This document shows positions 1 to 12,800 of a stretch of 64,000 bases of DNA, piece after piece. A program made the translations under genes and the position numbers. Each line of letters opens with the position of its first letter. Within the stretch, counting starts at the first letter, position 1. Under the pieces are notes generated by a model that searched no databases, was not told the origin of the DNA, and saw nothing but the letters and a program-made list of their open reading frames with translations. Source of the stretch: Orthonyx spaldingii (lineage: Eukaryota > Chordata > Aves > Passeriformes > Orthonychidae); the NCBI GenBank assembly GCA_013397795.1, contig VZTJ01005670.1, positions 1,122,229 to 1,186,228 on the forward strand, read 5' to 3'.

Positions 1-1590
1 CTGAGGAGAACTGGCTAAAATAACAAAGCGAAGCAAAGAGTGCCGGCTGTCACCTCCCAACAGCGGCAGCTGCAGAACAGATTTTTCCAAAGGAAACATG
101 TTTCAAGTTTGTATCCCTAACAGCTTAAGCAGATGAATGTATCCAATCAAGCCCAAGTACAAAGCTCCTTTGCATCCACTCCAGTTATTAATTACTGAAA
201 ACCAGTTTAGAACATAGGAAATAATGTGTATTAGAAAACAGAACTAACCCTCGTGCAACTTACTAAACCTAGTGTTTTATACCATGCCACACCTAGGCAA
301 CTTGAGAGCCTGGTACATATACAAACCAACCCCCTTTATAAAGGCAAAATAATTTATCTATTCAAAGAAGAAGGGAACCTGTATTTAACGATTTAATACA
401 CATTATTTCTGTCAATACTTGTATGAAATGCAGTATACTCAAGCAACTGCTTTGGTGTCTTTGGCCTCAAATGCTGTTCCAATCAAAGTTTAGGTTCTAT
501 TCTTATCCAGCTTATTTAACTATTTAGCAGAAAAAGATTTCTTTGCCTCAGGAGAAATTTAAAATGTCAATACCTATTGGCTAAAGAAAATAAAACACAG
601 CAATCTGCTACCAAAAAACTGGGATTTGGCACTATACTTGAGATACTTTTGGTTTTCACACATTATTCTTTGCTGACTGACACATCATACTACCACTGCC
701 ATTACTTGCCAGGTATCATCAGCTGTCAGAATATGGAGTAAAAAGCATTTCAGCTATTTAAATTTTAGAGCCTTAGTACATAGCTTCTTTTTTTCTTCTG
801 GCAACTTTGTAATCACAGCTTATTGCCTTAAATATCTCTGTACCTAGCATCAATCTGTTCTGCAAGTTTTTCCTCTGGGAATTTAAGTTAGCATTTGGGG
901 CTTTGTTACAGGCTTTGTTTTTGTTTTTTTTTTCCAATGATTTTTCACGCTCAATAAGGTGATGCATGCTCATCACACAGTGTATCCAGGGTATAGGGCT
1001 ACAAAGCTTTCAAGTTACAGTGTGAGCTGATGACTTTCCAGCTGAAAGTTCTTAGCCTCATAAATGAATGCCTACCGGTTGTTGAATTTGCTCTGTGCTA
1101 TTGCCATATTTTACATAAATAGCGAGAAAGTTGGTGCCACTTATCAGTGTCAGAGGGCTGAGGGTTGAGGCAAAGTTCATAACTCTGTGCGAGTGTCGCC
1201 ACTAACTGCTGGAAACTCTCTGGTAATCATCCTTTTAAGGTCCAGAAATATACCAGAAATCGACCTTTATTTTTTCCACATGAAAACCACAAAACGAAAA
1301 CAACCAAAACAAACTACTACGACCACCACCACAACAACAACAGAAAATAAGCCAGGGGAAGTTCTGCTGTGGTTTTCTTCCCTTTGACGGGCTTCCCAGG
1401 CCACAGCTGCTCATCCTCAACCGCATTGTCCTTAGGCAAGACAGTGACTTATTCCCTCTTTAAAAGCATCTCCACCGCTTGTTCCACTCACTGTCTCCGC
1501 TAACATCTCTGTAGAAGTAATGCTGGCTCCTACCCCATCAGATCCGGAATATTGAAAAGTTGATTGCAGAACAATAAAAGTATATTCATC
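1..1590. other. AT-rich non-coding flank left of the CpG island
   Basis: No reading frame longer than about 67 codons occurs here and none resembles a known protein. The sequence is AT-rich with T-rich patches, for example around 910-932. There is a CAA/CCA-type trinucleotide tract at about 1311-1341. I see no recognisable transposon. If the CpG island promotes a leftward gene, this stretch would be its first intron, but nothing in it proves transcription. Confidence 0.6.
1311..1341. repeat. Imperfect (CAA/CCA)n simple repeat
   Basis: A run of ACT, ACC and ACA triplets in an A/C-rich stretch that begins near 1290. On the minus strand it gives a T/G-rich tract, which explains the low-complexity cysteine/glycine reading frame there. 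It is a simple-sequence tract and not coding. Confidence 0.6.
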
Positions 1591-3290
1591 AGAGGCCAAA
1601 ACCGCACACGCACCAACTTTGCGAGTAGAAAAGCATCTGTTTTATCGCGTTTAGCCGCTCTGCGCTGCTCACCGCCATGAGGGGATTTCTTTGGGGGTTC
1701 TGTGTGCGTGTGAACGTTTAGAAAAGCCGCCTGCAATTTCCGATGCAAGGGAGGAACTGTTTCCAGGCTGGGTGCCGGTGCCCTGCCCGCCGCTCCTCGC
1801 CGGCGGGNNNNNNNNNNNNNNNNNNNNNNNNNNNNNNNNNNNNNNNNNNNNNNNNNNNNNNNNNNNNNNNNNNNNNNNNNNNNNNNNNNNNNNNNNNNNN
1901 NNNNNNNNNNNNNNNNNNNNNNNNNNNNNNNNNNNNNNNNNNNNNNNNNNNNNNNNNNNNNNNNNNNNNNNNNNNNNNNNNNNNNNNNNNNNNNNNNNNN
2001 NNNNNNNNNNNNNNNNNNNNNNNNNNNNNNNNNNNNNNNNNNNNNNNNNNNNNNNNNNNNNNNNNNNNNNNNNNNNNNNNNNNNNNNNNNNNNNNNNNNN
2101 NNNNNNNNNNNNNNNNNNNNNNNNNNNNNNNNNNNNNNNNNNNNNNNNNNNNNNNNNNNNNNNNNNNNNNNNNNNNNNNNNNNNNNNNNNNNNNNNNNNN
2201 NNNNNNNNNNNNNNNNNNNNNNNNNNNNNNNNNNNNNNNNNNNNNNNNNNNNNNNNNNNNNNNNNNNNNNNNNNNNNNNNNNNNNNNNNNNNNNNNNNNN
2301 NNNNNNNNNNNNNNNNNNNNNNNNNNNNNNNNNNNNNNNNNNNNNNNNNNNNNNNNNNNNNNNNNNNNNNNNNNNNNNNNNNNNNNNNNNNNNNNNNNNN
2401 NNNNNNNNNNNNNNNNNNNNNNNNNNNNNNNNNNNNNNNNNNNNNNNNNNNNNNNNNNNNNNNNNNNNNNNNNNNNNNNNNNNNNNNNNNNNNNNNNNNN
2501 NNNNNNNNNNNNNNNNNNNNNNNNNNNNNNNNNNNNNNNNNNNNNNNNNNNNNNNNNNNNNNNNNNNNNNNNNNNNNNNNNNNNNNNNNNNNNNNNNNNN
2601 NNNNNNNNNNNNNNNNNNNNNNNNNNNNNNNNNNNNNNNNNNNNNNNNNNNNNNNNNNNNNNNNNNNNNNNNNNNNNNNNNNNNNNNNNNNNNNNNNNNN
2701 NNNNNNNNNNNNNNNNNNNNNNNNNNNNNNNNNNNNNNNNNNNNNNNNNNNNNNNNNNNNNNNNNNNNNNNNNNNNNNNNNNNCGGGGGGGCACCGGGAC
2801 GGGACCCGCTGCCCCGCACCGAGCGGGAGTCGCCCAGCAGCCGGCGGGGCTGCGGCTGTTCCCTGCCCGCTGGAGTAGCCTTAATTTTCCCGTGTTATTT
2901 CAGGCTTCAGCCTGGTAGCGCACGGGCGGAGCTGCCGTCCGTGCTGCTGCCGTCCGCGCCCCCAGCCCGGCGGGCTGATCCCGGCGCCCAAGCCGCGCTT
3001 GGCCGCGGGGACGGACAGGGCAGCGTCCCGCCCAACTCGCCAGAGGGTCCCTCCGCAGTGCTGGGCACGCCGGGGAAGCGCCGGTTCGTCCTCTGCCTAC
3101 AGCACCGGAGTGTCACCGACACGGGGAGGGAGCGCGACTTGTGCTGTTGTGGTGCTGCTGTGACCGCCCGCCCCGTACCAGCCCTTCGGGGCTCCTGAAA
3201 GATGTGAAAACTCCGTCCCCGCGTTCTGCTGCGCTTCCTCGTTCCCTCCTGCACGCCCTCTACTTCTGTCGCTGAAACGAGAGGCGCACA
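1590..3290. promoter_or_regulatory. CpG island, probable promoter, interrupted by an assembly gap
   Basis: Both sides of the N run are much richer in G+C and in CpG dinucleotides than the rest of the window. On the left the change begins near 1590-1620 and peaks just before the gap. On the right, 2784-3290 is dense in CpG and holds a GC-box core GGGCGG at about 2924-2929. In birds such islands usually mark promoters of housekeeping or developmental genes. Direction is unresolved. On the minus strand an ATG at 1678-1676 is followed two codons later by a donor-like GTGAGC. On the plus strand a T-rich tract ends in an acceptor-like CAG at 2901-2903. No coding sequence in the island resembles a protein I recognise, so no gene is named. 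Confidence 0.7.
1808..2783. other. Assembly gap (976 N)
   Basis: An uninterrupted run of N, bounded on the left by a G/C-rich stretch ending CGGCGGG and on the right by CGGGGGG. It sits in the core of the CpG island, consistent with sequence dropout in extreme GC. The true length may differ from 976. Any first exon, transcription start or 5' UTR inside it is invisible, and reading frames that appear to cross it are artefacts. Confidence 0.98.
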
Positions 3291-6200
3291 CGCTTCTCCC
3301 TTTCAGATTTCTCCAAGCTACAAAACAGTATCTAAAACTCATAATGACTAGCGAGTCCCGTGTAGGAATTGTGCTTACTCCTGGCAACTACCTGGTTACT
3401 GAATTTGACCGACTGCAGCTGCCAGCGCTGGGCAGTGGGACACTGGCTGCATTGTGAACGCTCAGAAGCTGCGTTTATCGTTTGCGTGTTTTGCATGTTA
3501 AGAGGTGTTAAATGTATTTATGTAGGCAACAGTGCCATTGTATTTTGTTGACAAAATTTGGCGTTTTGCAATGCCAGTAGGTGACCAGATGAAATGAGGC
3601 AGGGGATTTCTGGAAGTGTAAGAAATTTGTTTTCTATTTGAGCCATGGAATTTGGTAGGTTGTGGAAATAACTGTCAGGAGCCATTAGGAAGGACAGTTT
3701 TCTTCTTTCCCTTAAGCCAGGTAACCCAGCAAAGTAAAAAAGCTGCCTCCTAGTTCCTCCCAGCTTTTGTTTCCCTGTGTAGGCAGTGGTGTTGTTTTGG
3801 CCTTTCCATTCATTCTCTGAAATTTCTGTTGCTGTGTTAGTGCAGGTACCACATGCATGGAGAAGTTCTTCATGTGGAAAAGCCAGGAATGATCAAAGGG
3901 GTGGGAAAAATCAGCTTCAGGGATTTTCAATCCCCAAACGTAGTTCTTGCTTTGTTTGCAGCCTCCTGGTCCCTGAGGTGGTACAAAAGGATAGAAGATG
4001 GAAATCAGTAATTTTTTCTTCCCATTTGAACTGGAAGCGTATGAGGCATCGAGGCTCCATAGGGTCTTCTGTAAAAAAGAGGGGCAGAGTTTCACTGCAG
4101 TTGGAAGAAAAGGGTTGTTTTCCTAATTACTAGACAGATGGTGGGCTGTACAGCAAAGTGCAAGAGACTGTACACACTGAGCCAAGTCCCCGCAGTGGCA
4201 CGTGCGGGTGGAGCAGCCCTGCTGCCTGTGACAGCTGTGGGGCTCCTCTGCCTCGTGGTGCTCCAAGTGCGATGGCTTTGGCTGTCTCTGGGCCAGGCTG
4301 GGTCGGCTGTTTGCAGGTGCTGCAAGGGGAGCACTTTGGGATCGCTCAAGGAGTGTTCTCTTGCTTTAGACATGAATTGGGAGAGGATGCCTTCTTTCTA
4401 TGTGCGGAGAGCGTAGCTGCTCATGGCACAGTAATACCACTGGCAGTGGTGTACTTGGAGAGCAGCGCTGGGTGTGCCACGCGCACCTGCCCTGCGCCTT
4501 GTGCAGCTCCGGTCACACGCCCTAAACCTCACCTGCAGGGATGTGTTGGAAGTTTTCTCTCCTCTGCGCAGTCTTTGGCCTCTCTCCTGAGACCATTATT
4601 TGCCTGGTGGGACTGGCTGGCCACAAAGATTAAAGGCAGGACCAAGTCATCTGATATGTCAAAGATCATTAAGTTCTTCATGCTAATGGTATTGGCCTCT
4701 TCTGCATCAAAGCTAGAGCAGCTGGTTTGAGTGCAGTGTCACCAAGTCTGAGATTAGATGTAAAAATAATGGCCAAAAATCAAATCTAGTCTGAGGATGT
4801 GGCCAAACTTTACAGCCAAATTTTAAGCTCATGAGAAAAAAAGGAATCTGATTTAAATTCTTTGTCAAAGGCTGTTGAAAGAATGGAAAAGCAGATGGAA
4901 TTCAGCAGCCAAAGACTTGTCTGTGTTGTTTTTGTTCTTTTTAGAGTCATAAGCTGGAGTTAAAGTGAAAAGGGACAATGCTTTTATAACCAAACTGAAA
5001 ATGCTGTGCCAATACCTATATTAAATTTCTGACAGCTCTTTTAGTAGTGAGTAATGATTGTTCACATGTAAATGGACTGGGAAACTCACTGTCACAGTAC
5101 CTTGAGACTGGACTTTAGCAGGATTCCTAAAGCAGATTTGATATATAGATAGAAGATAAGATTAACCGAAGTTTGAAAGGAATGTTTAAAAACACTGCAG
5201 GTCCCACTGCCTGCCTTACAGGATTGGAAATTGACTAAAACTAAGATTTAGCCAGTTGTTAAATACCAAAGGATAGAAAGTCACAACACTGGCAAAGTGT
5301 TATCTTGAAAGTGCTTCCAGCTGTATTCCTTATGTCTTCTCTGTAATAGCTGGCATCGGTCCCTAACAGAATCAGGGAAGGGGATTAATTTTTGATTACT
5401 GGCCTGAACATGGGAGCACCTATGCCTATTAGGACACTCCTTGCTACAAGGCATAATTTATCCTAGAAGCAGCATAAATTGCTGGTACGGAAGTGATACC
5501 GCTGATTGCAAACTTTTCTGTGAAACACCAGCTGAACTGCAAGTTTTTAACCAAGTCCTAAATCTAAACAAGCTTTACATGTTTTCAAGCTGTGGTTTGG
5601 CTATTTAGTGCATCCCCTCATGTGCCATTATGAATCTTTTATTACTGCTGTAGTCCAAGTTGACCTCTAATGATACAGCAGAATTATTTTATTAGTGCCT
5701 TTCCTCACAGCAGAGTACTGCTGCACTGGGCAGTAGCAGAGTACCTGGCTTTGCCTGAAGTAGCAGCTGTCCCTGGAAATGTATCCAGAGACACAGGGAG
5801 CTTCCCTGCCTGCAGCTCAGTGTTCCAGCATGGTGGTATCTGAGGGCCACAGTGAAAAATGCGGGTGTGATGTGATGCAGCAGCTGGGGCCTGACCTCAA
5901 AACAGAGAGGAGGCTGATCATGGTGAGGCCAGTGGCCTGGCAGGACAGAGGAGAGGAGGCAGTGGGTGCAGCTGGGGAGGGTCCTGCTGCGCAGAGAGCT
6001 GCTCAGTGCTCCTGTGCACCTCTGCTCTGCACAGCCACCACCTGCTCCATGTGCTGCTCTGCTCCTCCATCACACTGCATACATATTTCTGACCTCTTTT
6101 GCTACCAGCTGAAGGAGGTTTTGCAAAGCAGCAGGCAAAAGGTGTGGGAGACGAGAGCAGGAGTAGTGCTAATTTGCCCCTGCCTCCCACTGCTGAGCTA

Positions 6201-6432
6201 AGAGAGAGGTAGAAATGGCGAGAAACAGCAAATTCTCCCAGAGGCAGAGCTCGTCTGTCCACTTTATTGCTGCTTTGCCCACAGTAGTTTAACCTTCTGT
6301 AAAATCAATTGGTTGTCTAGAATTTGAATGCTGGTCTGGGTTTCCATCTTTAGTGCCTCCAGTGCTTACAGCAGAATGACTGGAAAATTGTATTTAGATA
6401 AATGAAAAAAATCAAAAGGTTTCTGCATTACA
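3291..6432. other. Non-coding stretch between CpG island and first CR1
   Basis: No recognisable gene. The G/C content falls to background within a few hundred bases of the island. The longest frame is 190 codons on the plus strand at 4158-4730. It overlaps competing frames in other phases and has no recognisable domain, so I treat it as chance in a moderately GC-rich patch (about 4140-4620). Positions 4740-5700 are AT-rich with nothing recognisable. Confidence 0.55.
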
Positions 6433-6811
6433 GTTGGAGTTGTTCAACCTGAAGAAGAGAAGGCTCTGGAGAGACCTTATAGCCCCTTCCAGTACCTAAT
6501 GGAGACCAACAGCAAGAGAGCTGGAGAGGGATTTTCTTGCAAGGGCATGTAGTGATATGAAAAGGGGAAATGGCTTTAAACTGAAGGGAGATAGATTTAA
6601 ATTAGGTATTAGGAAGAAATCTTTTACTGTGAGGGTGGTGAGGCACTGGAACAGGTTTCCCAAAGAAGTGGTAGATGCCCCCTTCCTGGAACTGTTCAAG
6701 GAGGAGTTGGATTGGGCTTTGAGCAACCTCGTTTAGTGGAAGGTACATTCCCACCCATGTCAGGAGGATTGGAACTAGAAACTAACGCAGGCCATTGAAT
6801 GATTCTGTGAT
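6433..6811 (+). mobile_element. 5'-truncated CR1 LINE, 3'-end fragment
   Basis: The sequence follows the familiar avian CR1 3' region in order: a TTGTTCAACCTGAAGAAGAG-type start, an AGAGACCTTATAGCC segment, AATGGCTTTAAACTG, GAGGGTGGTGAGGCACTGGAACAGG, and a terminal GATTCTGTGA close to the CR1 3' octamer. It is read on the plus strand and lacks all of the reverse-transcriptase coding region, so it is a dead-on-arrival copy, as most avian CR1 copies are. It parallels the better-preserved copy at 58405-58983 segment by segment. I see no clear target-site duplication, which fits CR1. The short minus-strand frame inside it (6496-6726) has no meaning. Confidence 0.92.
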
Positions 6812-9800
6812 TTGTACCGGCAGGGGGACAAATCCTGGCCTCTGTTCAGCGAAGCAGTGAATACACAGACATCCCTATGTAGTGTTTTGACACTGCTCGA
6901 GCTTCAAAGTAGCTCAAGGGCAGGGGACAGTGAGGCTACTGAAAAAAAAGCCACCCCATGCTCTGAAACCTCCACCACAGTACAGTTCGTGAGAGCTTTT
7001 CTTTGAACAGGCTGGGTGACAGAACAAAAAAATGCTGGCAGATACAGGTACCTTGTCTAGACCACGGCTTCCATCACAGCACTCTGCACCAGCAGACCCA
7101 GCTAGCAGCCCTGGCAAGTCCTAATGGGAAAGCCTGGGGAGGCACACCCCGAGTAAGGTAATCTGGGCAGCCAGCTGGGAGTATATGTTACACTGATGAA
7201 CACTACATCCAGAGATATGCAAGACATCCTACTCCTGCCTCCATTGCCATACAGCTTGATAATGACTTTTTCTCCTTAGAGGGTAAGGAGATCTTTCACG
7301 GTGATGTTTCAGGGCTGAGAGTTTTTCTGAACAGGACATTGGGGTCTGAAATCTTGAAATAGGGTATGTATGAAATCTGGGAGAAAGAGTACCTCATCAG
7401 CAGCATTTTTCATTTGGCTGGGACTGTTTCCTGCTAGCAGGCTGTGGGACCCCGTTACTTTTTCCTCAGGTCTAGGATAGAAAATGGACCGTTTCAGGTC
7501 TCCTAGGAGCAGTGTTTTTGTAATTTCCATGCAGTTCCCCAGGGAATGCAGGCAAAGAATTTCCATGAGGTGTGCCCTCAGTGAGAAGGCAAAGTCAGTT
7601 ATTTTTTTATACAAAGTGTTGTTCTTAAGTATTGTACTTGTTGATTCAGAGATGCACGTAAATTACAGCCTGGATTTCCACTTGCAGAATGAAAAATGTT
7701 TTGTTCTAATAATAAATACTGAATCTCTGCTGTTCCCATTTACATAACATACATGACACAATGTGTAAATCCTCAACAATATTTTTTCAGAATTTAGCAG
7801 CTTGTTTTTCTGCAAACATAAACATTTATTTTTGGTGTTAATAATTAATAATATGCCACATGCACATAATAAATGCAAAATCTAATCTTGTATAGACATA
7901 AATGTATCTGCCAAAGTAGTCTTTCTGTGCTGTAAATGACTTTCACAGTGGCAGCATACATTCTATTTTCAATCACTGTTTTTTTGTTTTGTGAACAGAG
8001 ATGTCATTAAATGAAATGTTTTCCTTTGCAATTAACAAATGCTTCACACTTAAAAAAAAGAAAAATAGTTAATAATTATTTAAAAAGAGACATGGCTAAT
8101 AGAAAAGTCTTTGCAGCTGTATCCTAAGCAAAATACAGACAGAAATGTAGAAAATCCCAGCAATGGAGGGAAGATCAGATATGGGAGTATCAGTCCTTTT
8201 CTGCAGTGAAAAGAAGGAAATGACCTACTTGGGGTCAAAGCCACTCCTGCAGCTGGACAGAGAACGGCTCTGTGCTGTGCAGAACAAGATCCTGGAGTGG
8301 TGCAGGGTAGCAGATATAGGTACACCCTTCTCTCACTTATTGATTCCTCCCTCCAGAGTTCAGTATTTTTAGGTTTCATCACTTCCTAGAAACCAGCAGT
8401 AGCTGAGAAACCTTCTGACAAAGCCTTGGGGTTGTATTGCCGCTAATGGCTGTCCCACCTGGCAGCCGGGGGTGCGGCTGCTCTGGGTTGCGCTGTGACT
8501 GCCCTTCCTCACGGTGTTAGCACAGCCGGCAGCAGCCGCTGTGCCTGTGCTCGTGAACCCTGGCTAACAAATTAGATGGTATTTTAGCACTGATTTCTGG
8601 TACGAGGTGCAATGTTGTTTGTCTCATTTTCAAGGAAGCCACACGGAACTGTGGTTTGCTAAACTGCAGAGGAAATAGTCGTCCTTCCAGAGTAGGCTGA
8701 GCTGACTTTTTGGGAAAGGTAGTGATGCGCTAACACCAGAGGCTTAACAAAACATGAGATGTTCTATTAGGCTGTTTGGTAAAGGCTTTTTATTTATATA
8801 TTTGTTTTCCTTTTATTTATACTCTTCCAGCCGTTAACTCTTGTCTTTGTTGGCAGTTCACTGGTTGTGGTTAGCAGTGGGGGTGATATAAGGGTCCTCA
8901 ACAATTTGTCAAACCTTCTAGAATAAGTAAACCTTAATATTCCACCATGAAATAAGAGAAGAGATGAAAAAGATTTATCTGAAGCATTTTCATGCTATCA
9001 TTATGCACTCTGTAGAAGACAAAGATTATAAAAGTCCAGTTGCTATTCATGAGCCAATACTTATTAATCAAGTGAAAATAAGGTGCCCTGAGTGAGTGCA
9101 GAGTAACTGGGCTGGGATGACTCAGCCATTTTAGCAGCGACAAACTCACTAAATGGTATTGCCCGAGGCACTTTGGAGGAAAGTTTTCAAAATTCCCTGT
9201 TTTCTGAATTTCTCTGTGCTCAGTTCACCTTCTGTTTGGGCACTTTTTCCGGGAACTCTGGACACTCTTTTCATGGAAACGCAGTCACATAGAGCTTGAC
9301 GGAGGCTCACGTTGCTGTAACCGAACCGCGTTCTGGGGGAGCCTACTTACCCGCATGGGGGATCCTAGGGTACAGCTGTCAATACAATTGATCCAAAATG
9401 TACATACCAAGGGTTTTTTGCACTTCCAAAAAGCTTTTAAAAATGAAATGTTCTATAGAAATGGCCAGGACAAATCCAAGCTTCAGCCATTTTTCAGACA
9501 TAATAGTAAACACAATATATTATGAATAGGAATAGATTATTTGTCAAAAAATATTGAGCTTGTTTTTGAAATGGAGGATCTATCTTTTGATTCTGTATTT
9601 TGAAAATATTTCATGTACTTGGGCTTTTTTTTAACAGATGGACTTGTCAGGACTTGGAGTCAGGGACTACTGCTTATGTTTGTGTACAGAACCGAGCACT
9701 GTTCTCATCTCAGTTATGCATCTAAGGTTGGACTTGCTGCATGTAATACATACAGTGATTAACAGTCATTCATCATCTGTCATCAGATACCTTCGAGCTC

Positions 9801-12800
9801 TTAATACTATCCTAAATGTATTTCCTTTGGAAAAATTGCTTTTTTAAAGATACATAGGTCTCAGCTATATATATGACAATTAGCTGAAACAACCAACTAA
9901 TCCAAATTCAGTTCTCAGATGAAACTTAATGTTTGGACACAGTGACTATTACGTTTGCTGTGTTAAAGAACCAGCTATATTCTGTTCCCTCAGCAGGGCA
10001 AAATGCACACGTTGAGAACCTGTTCCTACACAAATACAGACATTATTTAGTACCACTTTTAATCTGTCCAATATTTTAATATTGAATAGAAACATTCCAG
10101 TGATAATTTTCATTATTCTGTTATTGATGGATTTCTTTCATGGAGGAAAAGCATAATTTAATACCGAGGAGGGAATTACAGTACTGCTCTGACATGGGAT
10201 AAAACACCAGAACAATGGGCAGGGATAGTATTGGCAACTATCTTATCCCTCCCAGTGAAAGGGATAAATAACTATATAAAAACATTTATTGCGTTAAAAC
10301 TTGGATTATGAAGAGGCTGTTTTGGCTCTTTCATTTGATAGGAATGTTAAAGTCCTGGAGGGAGAAGTAGGGAAAACTCAGTTTTCATGTGGCTGAGCCA
10401 CAGTTTTGTCAGGTAGCCATTAGCTGTGATTTGTGGTATACCATTATGAACCAGTGAAGGGCAGCACTATCCAACTGTTCTAGGTAACTAGATAGATCAC
10501 TAATTATGTTTTCAAGTTTACAATGATGTAAACATTAGTGTTTGACTGGATTTGCTATGGAAATGGTTGTGTTGCTGTATTACTGCAAAACAGTAATTTC
10601 AAGAGCATTTTGTAATTGTCACCAGATTCCTGCAGTTACAAATTAACAGCTTACTTGTAATGGAATTTAGGAAAGGGCATTTCATTTATTGAAAAACTGA
10701 ATCTCTTGCTAAGACTATGGTCAGTTCAATTGCTTTATTAGGTTGCAGCATAGGGTCTACACATCAAAACAGATTTTAGCAAATTGAAATATGATTAGTA
10801 TCAAATATGTAAACAATAATACAGATAATTTTGTAGTTCAAAACACTGGAGGTATGGTTTTCTACCCAAATTGGTAGATGAGATTAGTACTTTTATTTCT
10901 GAAGCTTTCTTCAGCATTTTTCAACAGGAATTACTGATCTGTGTATCTGATACTCATGCTCAATATAACAGGAGATTGGAAAGAAATTTCATTAACAATT
11001 TTATTTTTTTCTTCATATTTGAAAATGTAGCTGTATAACTTATACAAACCCTGTCAAAGTGCTATCTTATTTACTCTGGTGTTTGGGAGGGAATAAAATT
11101 AAAAGGTGCTCTACTATTTAGTCTCTTTTTAAAGGTTCTGTGCCCATGTGCACATCTGAAAATTACATCAATAGCATTTTAATTTGTACTCCAAAAATAA
11201 TATCTTGACTTTGACATAGATGGAAGCTATGTTATACTACAAGTCCATACTAACAATAGTTCATCTACTTGTAAAAGCAAAGATATACGTTGTTCTGGAT
11301 TTGAAATATTTGTCATGTGAATTCAGATGGTGACATTGTGTCCTTGCAATGTTTTGCATGATGTGAGTGCTTTAGGTTTTTTAAAAGATGTCCAGGTCTT
11401 TCTGGGATACAACTGGCTTTTCTGCCAAAAAAACCCCAAAAACAAGTCTAACTGGTGTGTACCAGAGTAGGAATTTCACCTGTAGTGCTTCAGACACAGA
11501 AAAGTAGGTGCTGGCTGAGGAAGCTTCCCTTGGCTCCCCAAGCAAGGGGATTAGATAGGCAAGGACACACCATTCCCTGTAAGAGATCTGAGTTAGTGAG
11601 AGTCCAACGCGCAGCATTATGGCTTAGGGGGGGCTCCAGGGCAGAGAGCCCCTGGGGGCTGCCTCTCCACCCCCAGGATGGCTCTCCCAAGCCACATTTG
11701 AGAGAAGTCCTGGCTTTATCTCCTCATCTTCTTTTTCACACAGACCTACAATTCCTTCAGCCTTGCAGTACTGTAGCGAGGATGTCAGGGCCAAGATGAT
11801 GCTAGCTGCTTTCTTTCTCTAGCAGACTTGTGTACTTACTAAACATAAATATCAGGATATTCACATTCCTATAGCCAACACCATTTATTTATATTTTAAA
11901 TTTAAATTTCACCTGCATTGCAAGACATTTATTACTATGTTTAATGTGCAAGACTGTCCAATTAATTCATGAAAAATTCTGGGATACTGGTTACAAATTA
12001 AAATGGCGACATTTGCTGCAATAATGGTTTTTATGTTGGCGAACCAGACCAATAGATCAGGTTATAGAAAGATGAATGAATCCACAAATGAATTAAATGA
12101 TTAAAAGCTTAAGCTGGCAGTGAAGTTTATATGTTTACTCTGGTATGTAAAACATCTATTGATTTGAAGTTTGATCAGTAATATTTACAAATTTATTCTC
12201 ATATACATCATTATGACTGTATTCTCTTGTGCTAAAAGTTTGCTAGTTTACCTGAGCAGGGCATACTGATTACTCAGGCTGCTGCAGATGCTCAGACATC
12301 TTGGGCAGCTCTACTTTCCATCCATTGGTAGGGCTTCCACCTGAGGTGGGAGGAAAAATGAGAAGGAGGGAAAACATTTGTCCCAGGTAAAATGATGCCA
12401 TGTGGATGCATCAGTTCTCTGGGGGCGGCGTGTGCTGTGTGTGAAAACAGGCTGAGGGCAGCTGCTGGGGCTGTGCTGGGCCCCAGCGTCTGTGGCTGGA
12501 GAGGGAGGGAGAGCAGCCTGGGGCTCTCAGCCCTGCCTCTTCCCTCAGGACAGGGTTGTCTTTCCTTGGAGGAGCAGTGGAGCGGAGGAGGCCATGGAGC
12601 AATGACTGCACGAGATTGGCCATTGGCGTGAATAAGAGCAGGAGGAGACCAGACCCGTGTCAGGCGTTGTGAGCTCAGGCCACAGTGCAGTGCACCTCTG
12701 GAGACTTCTTGTGTTCTCAGAGGTCTGTTTCTCCAGGGCTTTTAAAAGTAAGGTTCCTGAGGGTAAGCATTCCTTTTCCTAGTCTCTTGTTCCTCATTTC

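Noticed and set aside
1530..2918. Reading frames of 358-429 codons on both strands across the N run
   Set aside because: Most codons are unknown bases, and open frames through N are an artefact of the gap.
4158..4730. 190-codon plus-strand frame
   Set aside because: No recognisable domain, competing frames in other phases and on the other strand, and location in a GC-richer patch where stop codons are rarer.
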